Source: DAOPJM01 sp035399665 (GTDB lineage Bacteria > Bacillota > Clostridia > Christensenellales > CAG-138). Taken from it: a stretch of 23,047 bases of DNA. The notes beneath the pieces are model-generated. The model saw only the letters and a list, made by a program, of their open reading frames with translations. It had not been told where the DNA came from and ran no database searches. Numbering within the stretch: the stretch's first letter is position 1; every line of letters begins with the position of its first letter. A program made the translations under genes and the position numbers. Below, piece after piece: positions 1-10,600 of the stretch. The stretch spans positions 1 to 23,047 of the forward strand of contig DAOPJM010000031.1 of NCBI GenBank assembly GCA_035399665.1. The letters run 5' to 3'.

Positions 1-29
1 TTAGTGCGTTCAAACTTCTGCTTTGCCAT
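1..29 (-). CDS. tuf: Elongation factor Tu, N-terminal fragment (cut by window edge)
   Basis: Only the first nine codons are inside the window, and they read MAKQKFERT, the usual beginning of bacterial EF-Tu. EF-Tu delivers aminoacyl-tRNA to the ribosomal A site as a GTP complex. A ribosome binding site AAAGGAG lies at about 41-47 on the minus strand, well placed for the ATG at 27-29. The gene follows fusA by 24 nt, which is the normal order of the str operon (rpsL-rpsG-fusA-tuf). The identification rests on nine residues plus context, but both agree. Confidence 0.9.
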
Positions 30-53
30 TGTGCTTTCTTTCTCCTTTGAAAA

Positions 54-2131
<2,078 letters not shown>

Positions 2132-2132
<1 letters not shown>

Positions 2133-2602
2133 TACCAGCGATAGTGCGCAAAGGCCCTGTTGGCTTCCGCCATCTTGTGGGTGTCTTCCTTCTTCTTGAC
2201 TGAGTTGCCCGCGTTGTTGCAGGCGTCAAGGATCTCACCCGCGAGGCGTTCGCTCATCGTGCGTTCGCCGCGCTTGCGTGCATAGCTCACAAGCCATCTC
2301 AATCCCAACGTCTGGCGACGCTCTGCGCGGATCTCGATGGGGACCTGGTAGGTAGAACCGCCGACCCTGCGTGCCTTGACCTCGAGTACGGGCATGATAT
2401 TGTTCATGGCCTGCTCGAAAACCTCCAGCGCGGGGCGGTTCAGTTTCTTCTCAATGCTCTCAAAAGCATCGTAAACAGCGCTCTGAGCGACGCCGCGCTT
2501 ACCATCCTGCATAACTTGGTTGATGAGCTTGGTGACTACCTGGCTGTTGTAAATGGGGTCGTTCAAGACCTCTCTCTTGGCTATAAAACCACGTCTCGGC
2601 AT
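2132..2602 (-). CDS. rpsG: 30S ribosomal protein S7
   Basis: The 156-residue product is the usual length for S7, begins MPRRGFIAKREV and ends AFAHYRW, both typical. S7 binds the 3' major domain of 16S rRNA and starts assembly of the small-subunit head. The gene lies 14 nt after rpsL, and a purine-rich site (GGAGGTAACGG) runs across that gap. Its stop overlaps the fusA start by one base. In E. coli, S7 regulates translation through a structured rpsL-rpsG spacer; the 14-nt gap here leaves no room for such a structure, so any autoregulation would have to act elsewhere. Confidence 0.98.
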
Positions 2603-2616
2603 ATTCCGTTACCTCC

Positions 2617-2994
2617 TTACTTCTGCTTGGGCTTCTTCGCGCCGTAGAGCGAACGAGCCTGCTTGCGGTTGGCGACGCCCGCCGTATCGAGCGTTCCCCT
2701 GATGATGTGGTAACGAACACCGGGCAGATCCCTGACCCTGCCGCCGCGGATAAGCACCACGGAGTGCTCCTGCAGGTTATGGCCGATTCCGGGAATATAG
2801 GCGTTACCCTCAAGACCGTCGGTCAGACGGACACGGGCAATTTTACGCAGAGCCGAGTTCGGCTTTTTCGGGGTCTGGGTACGCACGGTGGTGCATACGC
2901 CCCTGCGCTGCGGATTCTGTTTGAGTATGGGCGCGGTAGACTTGTACTCTACCTTCTCGCGACCCTTGCGAACCAACTGGTTAATGGTCGGCAT
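2617..2994 (-). CDS. rpsL: 30S ribosomal protein S12 (Arg at position 88)
   Basis: S12 sits at the decoding centre of the 30S subunit. The 125-residue product starts MPTINQLVRKG and carries PKKPNSALRK (residues 42-51) and GHNLQEHSVV. I chose the ATG at 2992-2994 because it gives the standard S12 N-terminus and has AGGAGG at 3007-3012; an upstream in-frame ATG at 3051 would add 19 residues unlike S12. Lys43 is present. Residue 88, almost always Lys in the motif RVKDLPG, is Arg here (codon AGG at 2731-2733). That substitution is a known streptomycin-resistance change in other bacteria. First gene of the str operon. Confidence 0.98.
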   Translation of the reverse strand: MPTINQLVRKGREKVEYKSTAPILKQNPQRRGVCTTVRTQTPKKPNSALRKIARVRLTDGLEGNAYIPGIGHNLQEHSVVLIRGGRVRDLPGVRYHIIRGTLDTAGVANRKQARSLYGAKKPKQK

Positions 2995-3048
2995 TGTACG
3001 ATGTTTCCTCCTGTAATAAACTCTTTCTTCGTTCTCTATTCTATAATT

Positions 3049-3080
3049 CAATCCCTCTGCAACCCTTGTAGAGGATATTG
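3049..3080 (-). promoter_or_regulatory. Hairpin in the rpsL 5' leader
   Basis: In the leader between the rpsL promoter and its ribosome binding site, the minus strand can form a stem of about ten pairs. CAAT plus TCCTCT pairs with AGAGGGATTG around a loop of about 11 nt, with one bulged A and one G-U pair. The stem lies about 35 nt upstream of the binding site. It may be a structural or regulatory leader element, but I do not recognise it as a known ribosomal-protein binding motif. Confidence 0.35.
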
Positions 3081-3143
3081 TCCTGTCTTTGCGGCATAAA
3101 AATCGACTTCTTTTCGGTCAACCAAGTACGCCGCCAAACAAAG

Positions 3144-3172
3144 AGTATAAACTCAAACTCTCAGTTTGTCAA
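3144..3172 (-). promoter_or_regulatory. Sigma-A promoter of the rpsL-rpsG-fusA-tuf operon
   Basis: On the minus strand the -35 box is TTGACA (3167-3172), the spacer is exactly 17 nt, and the -10 box is TATACT (3144-3149). This is a near-perfect sigma-A promoter lying about 150 nt upstream of the rpsL start, so the mRNA has a leader of roughly 140 nt. No clear terminator lies between the upstream gene (ending at 3205) and this promoter, so read-through from rpoBC is also possible. Confidence 0.85.
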
Positions 3173-3204
3173 TATTTTTCCGATATTTTCTTGAAAAATT
3201 CGTC

Positions 3205-4059
3205 TTACTCGGAATCTTTCAGGTTCTGAGCCGCTTCCGCCTCGCCCATAGCGCCCTCATCTTCCTCGCTGTCGAACGCAGTCGATGAATCCGCTTCCGC
3301 TTTCTCTGCGCAGTCCTCGTCCTCATACAGGCCGGTCTCCTCAAGGATACGCCTGTAAGCCTTTGAATCGCCGCGCCCGAGACCGCGCTTCATGCGCTCT
3401 TTGGTGAAGATGGGCATGACCTTCTTCTCGTCCTGAAGGAAGAACCAGCCCTTCTCCTTCATCGCGTCTATCATGGGATGCTCGGCTATCCTGACGTACA
3501 TCTCAAGGTTCCAACGCTTCATAAGCGCGTGAGTTATGAGCTTGCCCGCCGTAAAGCCGACAACAATCGCGATAAGCACAAGGTACAGCGGCAAGCCCGT
3601 CGTTACGGCGCGCAGCGCCTCGGCGGTCTTTTCGGATATGAGCAAAGCCACCATCACGAGAGTCAATCCCACAGTGCAAAGAAGCGTCAGATAGTTCAAA
3701 AGCAGCAGACGCGACCTGCACTTTTTGCAGATTGCGAATTGCAGCGGCACGGTGAATCCCACCCTGCGCTGCATACGGCGTTTCCTTACCGTGTTGGGCT
3801 GCTCATGAGCCATGTCGATTATGGCATAGCCCGCTTTTTTGCCCGCATGTTCGTGATCCCTGCAAAGGGTGCAGGTCTCGGACTCGAACAGGGGAGCTAC
3901 GCCGCCCCGCGGAAGCAGGGCGACGAACTGACCTATATCCCCCGCCGCCGAATCGGGAACCTTGCCGCTCCTGAAGGGGCAGCGTTCACAATCCAACATG
4001 CTCAGAACATCGCACTCGGCGGTGTTGTACAAGGGGCACTCGTAATTGTCGATAGGCAT
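3205..4059 (-). CDS. Unrecognised Cys-rich protein with two membrane helices
   Basis: I do not recognise this 284-residue protein. The N-terminal third has cysteine pairs that look like metal-binding knuckles: C8, C16, C24/C27, C63/C66 (followed by H69 and H71), and C111/C114 just before the membrane. Two hydrophobic helices follow at about 118-141 and 155-175. After them comes a charged soluble region, and the last 40 residues are mainly acidic. It starts 4 nt after the rpoC stop, with AGGA overlapping that stop as a weak ribosome binding site, so it is probably cotranscribed with rpoBC. Many Bacillota carry an L7Ae-like gene (ybxF) in this slot; this protein is unrelated to it. I infer a membrane-anchored, possibly zinc-binding protein; its function is unknown. 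Confidence 0.8.
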   Translation of the reverse strand: MPIDNYECPLYNTAECDVLSMLDCERCPFRSGKVPDSAAGDIGQFVALLPRGGVAPLFESETCTLCRDHEHAGKKAGYAIIDMAHEQPNTVRKRRMQRRVGFTVPLQFAICKKCRSRLLLLNYLTLLCTVGLTLVMVALLISEKTAEALRAVTTGLPLYLVLIAIVVGFTAGKLITHALMKRWNLEMYVRIAEHPMIDAMKEKGWFFLQDEKKVMPIFTKERMKRGLGRGDSKAYRRILEETGLYEDEDCAEKAEADSSTAFDSEEDEGAMGEAEAAQNLKDSE

Positions 4060-4063
4060 AGGC

Positions 4064-7000
4064 TTATTCCTGTATCTCGACTATCGTCGGGTTGGTCGGA
4101 ACTGTTTCAGACTCTGTCAGCTGTACGTCACGATACCTTCTAAGACCCACGCCCGCGGGAATGAGCTTGCCGATAATGACGTTCTCCTTTAGACCCACGA
4201 GCGGATCGACCTTGCCCTTTATGGCGGCTTCGGTCAACACCCTTGTGGTCTCCTGGAATGACGCGGCGGACAGGAAGGATTCCGTGGCAAGCGACGCCTT
4301 TGTGATACCCATGAGCTTACGCTTTGAAGTGGCAAGCTTGGGTTCGGGAGGCTCGGGGCTGCCGTTCTCCTGCGCTGCCGCAAGCTGCTCCTCATAGCGG
4401 CGAATAAGCTCATCGTTTGCGGCCTCAAAGGTGAAGATGTCGCAAAGCTCTCCGGGCAGCATTTCGGTATCGCCCGCGTCCTCGACCTGCACCTTGCGCA
4501 GCATCTGACGGATGATGACCTCGATATGCTTATCGGCTATATCAACGCCCTGTGAGTTGTAAACCTTCTGCACCTCGCGGAGCAGGAAGGTCTGTACGCC
4601 CTTGACGCCCTTTATCTTGAGAATCTCGTTCGGGTTGACGTTGCCCTCGGTCAGCTCCTCGCCCGCCTCAACCTCGTCGCCTTCGACAACCTTCAGCCTT
4701 GAGCCGAAGGGGATAAGGTAGCTCTCGGATTCGCCGTCGCCCGCCGTGACTATGCAGCGGCGCTTGGCTTCGTCAATCCTGATCTTGCCCGCGATCTCGG
4801 TTATGACCGCGACGCCCTTAGGCGTTCTGGCCTCGAACAGCTCCTCGACCCTCGGAAGGCCCTGTGTGATGTCCTCGCTGGTGGCGACGCCGCCCGTATG
4901 GAAGGTTCTCATGGTAAGCTGTGTGCCCGGCTCGCCTATGGCCTGCGCCGCGATGATGCCCACCGCCTCGCCTATTTCAACGGGGCCGCCGGTCGCCATG
5001 TTCGCGCCGTAGCACTTGGCGCACACGCCATGCTCGCTCCTGCAGGTGAACACCGAGCGGCAAAGCACAGCGGTGACGCCCGCCGCGATAATCGCCTCGG
5101 ATTGCTCGAAGCTTATCAGACTGTCGGCGGGAACTATGACCTCTCCTGTCTTGGGATTCACAACCGCATCGATGGTGTATCTGCCGCGCAGACGCTCGGC
5201 AAGCTTCTGCTCCTTGTGATCGTCGGCATAGCCGTTGTCAAGGGAGACAACCATGCCCTTTGGCGCCTCATGCCTCGCGGCGAAGCAGTCCTTCTCACGG
5301 ACGATGATGTCCTGTGAAACATCGACAAGCCTGCGGGTGAGGTAGCCGGAGTCGGCGGTTCTAAGAGCGGTATCGGCCAAGCCCTTACGGGTACCATGGG
5401 AGGATACGAAGAACTCCAGAACTGACAGACCCTCGCGGAAGTTGGAACGAATAGGAACCTCGATGGTTTGGCCTGAGGGGTCGGACATCAGTCCGCGCAT
5501 ACCCGCCAACTGGCGGATCTGGCTCGTAGAACCACGCGCTCCCGACTTAGCCATCATATCGATGGGGTTGAACTTATCGAAGGAAGCCATCAACGCGTCG
5601 GAAACCTGCTGCGTGACGCGCTCCCACACGCCTATGACCCTCGCCCTGCGCTCGTTGTTGGACAGCAAGCCCATGCGGAACTCGTCGGTGATGCCCTCGA
5701 CCTCCTCCTCGGCCGCCGCAATCAGCTGCTTCTTGGCCTCAGGGATGATGATATCCTGGAAGCCTACGGAGATGCCGCCAACGGTGGAGTAGTGGAAGCC
5801 CAAGGACTTAATCCTGTCCAGAACCTCGGATGTGACCGTGGGGCCGTGCTTGCGATAGCAGCGATCCACTATCTTGCCGAGGTCGGACTTGGTGACGAGC
5901 TTGTCTATCTCAAAACGGAACATATCGTCCGCGTTGTTTCTCTCGACAAAGCCCAAATCCTGAGGAATGGCGTTGTTGAATATTATCTTGCCGACGGTGG
6001 CGTCCACTATCTTGCGATAGGTCACGCCCGCATACTCGCGGCTCAAGCGTACCTTGACCTTGGACTGCAGGGTGACTTCGCCCATCTGATACGCCATCAG
6101 AGCCTCGTCCTCGGACGAGAACGCCTTGCCCTCGCCCTTGGCTCCCTCGCGAACGAGGGTGAGGTAGTAGCAACCCAAAACCATGTCATGGGTAGGCCCC
6201 ACGACGGGCTTGCCGTCCTGCGGCTTTAGTATGTTGTTCGCGGCCAGCATGAGGAAACGAGCCTCGGACTGCGCCTCGACGGACAGCGGTACATGAACCG
6301 CCATTTGGTCGCCGTCGAAGTCGGCGTTGAACGCGGTGCATACCAAGGGGTGAAGCTTGATAGCCCTGCCCTCGACCAATACCGGCTCAAAAGCCTGAAT
6401 ACCCAAGCGGTGCAGGGTAGGCGCACGGTTCAGCATGACGGGATGCTCCTTGATTATCCCCTCAAGCACTCCCCAAACCTCGGTGACGCCGCGCTCTATC
6501 ATGCGCTTCGCGCCCTTGACGTTCTGCGCCATATTGCTCTTGACAAGCTTCTTCATCACAAAGGGCTTGAACAGCTCCAGCGCCATCTCCTTGGGAAGAC
6601 CGCACTGATACATCTTCAGCTCAGGGCCTACGACGATAACGGAACGGCCCGAATAGTCAACTCGCTTGCCCAGAAGGTTCTGACGGAACCTGCCCTGCTT
6701 GCCCCTCAGCATATCGGACAGGGACTTTAAGGGTCGGTTGCCGGGGCCTGTCACGGGGCGCTTGCGCCTGCTGTTGTCGATAAGCGCGTCTACCGCTTCC
6801 TGAAGCATACGCTTCTCATTGCGCACGATTATCTCCGGGGTGCGCAGCTCAAGCAGTCTCTTTAGACGGTTGTTGCGGTTGATAACCCTGCGGTAGAGGT
6901 CGTTGAGGTCGGAGGTGGCAAACCTGCCGCCGTCCAACTGCACCATGGGCCTCAGCTCGGGAGGAATGACCGGCAAAACGGTCAGTATTATCCATTCGGG

Positions 7001-7669
7001 GCGGTTGCCGCTCTTTAAGAAGGCCTCGATGACCTCAAGACGCTTGATGGCGTTAAGGCGCTTCTGCCCACTGCACGACGCGACTTCCTTCTTGAGCGAT
7101 TCCTCAAGCTTAACCAAGTCAAGGTCGCACAGCAGCTCGCGGATAGCCTCCGCGCCCATGCCCGCCTTGAAGGACTTGGGGCCGAACTTTTCACGATAGT
7201 CGTGGTACTCCCTGTCGGAGATAACCTGCTTATACGCAAGCGGGGTCTCGCCGGGGTCGGTTACGACATAGGAAGCGAAGTACAACACCTGCTCCAACTC
7301 CTTGGGGCTCATGTCCAGCAGAAGCTTCAAGCGGCAGGGGATGCCCTTGAAATACCAAATGTGGGATACAGGCACCGCAAGCTCGATATGACCCATGCGC
7401 TCCCTGCGAACCTTGGCGCGGGTGACCTCCACTCCGCACTTCTCGCAGACTATGCCCTTGTATCTGCCGCGCTTATATCTGCCGCAGTGACACTCCCAGT
7501 CCTTGGTAGGCCCGAATATGCGCTCGCAGAACAAGCCGTCGCGCTCGGGCTTTAGTGTACGATAGTTTATGGTTTCAGGCTTTTTGACCTCGCCGTGCGA
7601 CCACTCGAGTATCTTCTCGGGGGATGCAAGTCCGATCTGAAGCGCGCTAAAATCTGTAAGATTAAACAT
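4064..7669 (-). CDS. rpoC: DNA-directed RNA polymerase subunit beta'
   Basis: This 1201-residue protein is the beta' subunit, which carries the catalytic Mg2+ site of RNA polymerase. The active-site motif NADFDGD is at residues 448-454. The N-terminal zinc site is C60, C62, C75, C78, and the second zinc site is C870, C876, C883, C886. The trigger-loop region (RKGLADTALRTADSGYLTRR) lies at roughly residues 750-780. The length matches the short Bacillota form without large lineage insertions. The start is 21 nt after the rpoB stop and has GGAAGGGAG as ribosome binding site. It is cotranscribed with rpoB. Confidence 0.99.
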   Translation of the reverse strand: MFNLTDFSALQIGLASPEKILEWSHGEVKKPETINYRTLKPERDGLFCERIFGPTKDWECHCGRYKRGRYKGIVCEKCGVEVTRAKVRRERMGHIELAVPVSHIWYFKGIPCRLKLLLDMSPKELEQVLYFASYVVTDPGETPLAYKQVISDREYHDYREKFGPKSFKAGMGAEAIRELLCDLDLVKLEESLKKEVASCSGQKRLNAIKRLEVIEAFLKSGNRPEWIILTVLPVIPPELRPMVQLDGGRFATSDLNDLYRRVINRNNRLKRLLELRTPEIIVRNEKRMLQEAVDALIDNSRRKRPVTGPGNRPLKSLSDMLRGKQGRFRQNLLGKRVDYSGRSVIVVGPELKMYQCGLPKEMALELFKPFVMKKLVKSNMAQNVKGAKRMIERGVTEVWGVLEGIIKEHPVMLNRAPTLHRLGIQAFEPVLVEGRAIKLHPLVCTAFNADFDGDQMAVHVPLSVEAQSEARFLMLAANNILKPQDGKPVVGPTHDMVLGCYYLTLVREGAKGEGKAFSSEDEALMAYQMGEVTLQSKVKVRLSREYAGVTYRKIVDATVGKIIFNNAIPQDLGFVERNNADDMFRFEIDKLVTKSDLGKIVDRCYRKHGPTVTSEVLDRIKSLGFHYSTVGGISVGFQDIIIPEAKKQLIAAAEEEVEGITDEFRMGLLSNNERRARVIGVWERVTQQVSDALMASFDKFNPIDMMAKSGARGSTSQIRQLAGMRGLMSDPSGQTIEVPIRSNFREGLSVLEFFVSSHGTRKGLADTALRTADSGYLTRRLVDVSQDIIVREKDCFAARHEAPKGMVVSLDNGYADDHKEQKLAERLRGRYTIDAVVNPKTGEVIVPADSLISFEQSEAIIAAGVTAVLCRSVFTCRSEHGVCAKCYGANMATGGPVEIGEAVGIIAAQAIGEPGTQLTMRTFHTGGVATSEDITQGLPRVEELFEARTPKGVAVITEIAGKIRIDEAKRRCIVTAGDGESESYLIPFGSRLKVVEGDEVEAGEELTEGNVNPNEILKIKGVKGVQTFLLREVQKVYNSQGVDIADKHIEVIIRQMLRKVQVEDAGDTEMLPGELCDIFTFEAANDELIRRYEEQLAAAQENGSPEPPEPKLATSKRKLMGITKASLATESFLSAASFQETTRVLTEAAIKGKVDPLVGLKENVIIGKLIPAGVGLRRYRDVQLTESETVPTNPTIVEIQE

Positions 7670-7690
7670 ACGTTTTACTCCCTTCCTGCG

Positions 7691-10600
7691 TTACTCGTCA
7701 AGGTCGATATCGGAGCTGATGTGATCCAGGTCGTCGCCATCGACTTCAACCTGCTCGTCCTCCTGCTTTAGAAGCTCCTCAACGGGATCGGCGGCGTCGT
7801 CCAAATCCTCGAACTCGTCGTTGTCGTCAATCTCGTCCTCCTCCTCGTCAAGCTCGTCCGTGCTGTCGGTCTCGTCCTCGTCAAGCTCGTCCTCATCGTC
7901 GAAGTCGTCCTCGTCGCTGAAGTCCTCATCCTCGTCGAAGTCATGCGGCTCGTCCTCGAACTCGCCGCGAATATCGCGCCCGCTGATGAAGTTGATGCTG
8001 TTCGGGTTGACGTCGTCCTCGTCGTCCTCGCCAAGTATGATCTCCTCGCGGTTCTCGGACAGTATGCGAACGTCCAGAGCCAAGGATTGCAGCTCCTTGA
8101 GCAGCACCTTGAACGATTCAGGCACGCCCGCGGGCTTGATGTTATCGCCGCGAACTATGCTCTCATAGGTCTTGACACGGCCTACGACGTCGTCCGACTT
8201 GATGGTAAGTATCTCTTGGAGGGTGTTCGCCGCGCCATAGGCTTCGAGCGCCCAAACCTCCATCTCGCCGAAGCGCTGTCCGCCGAACTGCGCCTTGCCG
8301 CCCAGAGGCTGCTGAGTAACAAGAGAGTACGGTCCCGTGGACCTTGCGTGAATCTTATCGTCCACCAGATGATGCAGCTTCAGGTAGTACATATATCCGA
8401 CGGATACGCGGCTCTCGAAAGGTTCGCCCGTGCGCCCGTCGTACAGTGTAGTCTTGCCGTCCTCGTCGCAATTAGCGTCGGACAGCAAATCCTTGATATC
8501 CTGCTCGGTCGCGCCGTCGAATACGGGGGTCGCAATCTTGATGCCAAGCTGATGACAGGCCATGCCCAAATGCAGCTCAAGTATCTGACCGATGTTCATA
8601 CGCGAAGGCACGCCCAAGGGGTTCAGAACTATCTGAAGCGGTGTGCCGTCGGGCAGGAAGGGCATATCCTCTTCGGGCAGTATGCGCGAAACGACGCCCT
8701 TGTTGCCGTGACGTCCCGCCATCTTGTCGCCTACCGAGATCTTGCGCTTCTGAGCTATGTACACCCTGACCATCTGATTGACGCCGGGTGACAGCTCGTC
8801 GTGATTCTCCCTTGAGAACACCTTCACATCCACGACCACGCCGCCCTCGCCGTGAGGAACGCGCAGCGAAGTGTCACGTACATCCCTCGCCTTTTCGCCG
8901 AATATGGCGCGGAGCAAGCGCTCCTCGGGAGTAAGCTCTGTCTCGCCCTTGGGGGTAACCTTGCCGACAAGGATATCTCCGGCACGAATCTCCGCGCCGG
9001 GTCTGATGATGCCGCGCTCGTCCAGCTGGGCAAGAGCGTCCTCGCCGATGTTGGGGATGTCACGGGTGATTTCCTCCGGCCCCAGCTTGGTGTCACGAGC
9101 CTCAAGCTCATGCTCCTCGATGTGGATGGAGGTGTAGATATCGTCCTTTACGAGCTTCTCGGATATGAGTACCGCGTCCTCGTAGTTGTAGCCCTCCCAC
9201 GGCATGAAGCCAATGAGAATGTTCCTGCCGAGTGCGATTTCTCCGCCCTCGGTGGAAGCGCCGTCGGCTATGACGTCGCCCTTGACAACACGCTGACCCT
9301 TGGATACGAGCGGCCTTTGATGCAGGCAGGTACCCTGGTTGCTGCGCTGGAACTTCAGAAGCTTATACTCGTCCTGTATGCCCGAGTCGCGGGTCACGAC
9401 AACCCTTGCGGCGGACACATAGGTGACCGTGCCTTCCTCCTTGACCAGTACGACTATGCCCGAGTCGAAAGCCGCCTTAAACTCCATACCCGTCGCCACA
9501 ATGGGCGCTTCCGGGCGAAGCAGAGGCACGGCCTGACGCTGCATGTTCGAGCCCATCAGAGCGCGGTTCGCGTCGTCGTTCTCAAGGAAGGGAATCATCG
9601 CGGTCGCGACGGAGACAAGCTGCTTGGGGGATACGTCGATGTAGTCGATCTGCTCGGCGGGAACCTCGATGATCTGGTCCTGAAGCCTTGCCACGAAGTG
9701 CGGCCTTGCGAACCAATGGGTCTCGGGGTCGATAGGCTCGTTCGCCTGAGCTACAATCTTGCCGTCCTCCTCGTCCGCCGTAAGGTAGACGATTTCGTCG
9801 GTGACTATGTGGTTCTCCTTGTCGATTACGCGGTACGGAGCTTCGATGAAGCCGTATTCGTTGATGCGCGCATAGGTCGAAAGGGAGTTGATAAGGCCTA
9901 TGTTGGGGCCTTCAGGGGTCTCAACGGGACACATTCTGCCATAGTGGGAGTAGTGAACGTCACGCACCTCGAAGGTGGCGCGGTCACGATTCAAGCCGCC
10001 GGGGCCGAGTGCGGAAAGCCTGCGCTTGTGTGTAAGCTCGGACAGGGGGTTGGTCTGATCCATGAACTGTGAGAGCTGGCTGGAGCCGAAGAACTCCTTT
10101 ATCGCGGCGGTCACGGGGCGGATATTGATGAGGTTGGAGGGCATTACAACGTCCATGTCCTGCGAACCCATGCGCTCCTTGACTACGCGCTCCAAGCGGG
10201 TCAGACCCACACGGATCTGATTCTGGAGCAGCTCGCCCACCGAGCGGATGCGGCGGTTGCCCAAGTGGTCTATGTCGTCGGTCTTGCCGATATCATGCGG
10301 TAAACCGATTATGTAGGAAATAGAAGCCACGATATCATCGGGGATGATATGCTTGGAGATTAGGTCGCTGTAATGGCCGCGGAGGAAATCCTTCTGTGCC
10401 TCAACGTCCTCCAGCGCCTCCATCTCGGGCAGCAGAGCGCGGAGCGTCGGGATGTGGACGTCCTCGTTCAAGCCCGCTTCGATGGGCGCGAAGGGCAAAA
10501 ACAGCGCGGGGTTGGCGCAGTTGTTGCCGACGACCTTGGTTCTGCCGCCGTCCGAAGTGCGCACCCAAACGGAGTTAACTCCGTTATTCTGAATCTCCTG

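Noticed and set aside
2995..3051. A 19-residue N-terminal extension of S12
   Set aside because: The standard S12 start MPTINQL lies at 2994 with AGGAGG upstream; the extension runs through that ribosome binding site and the leader hairpin.
7821..8168. A Ser-rich plus-strand frame (long serine runs) opposite the end of rpoB
   Set aside because: The serine runs are the antisense reading of the Asp/Glu codons in the RpoB acidic tail, not a real protein.
8852..10072. A 406-codon plus-strand open frame opposite rpoB
   Set aside because: It lies entirely antisense to conserved rpoB codons, has no ribosome binding site or family resemblance, and arises from the G+C-rich codon bias of rpoB.
9950..10085. 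Possible rifampicin-resistance substitutions in RpoB
   Set aside because: The main positions (D495, H505, S510) are the sensitive residues. The other differences from E. coli in this segment, such as Thr for Asn518, are as far as I know usual in Bacillota.
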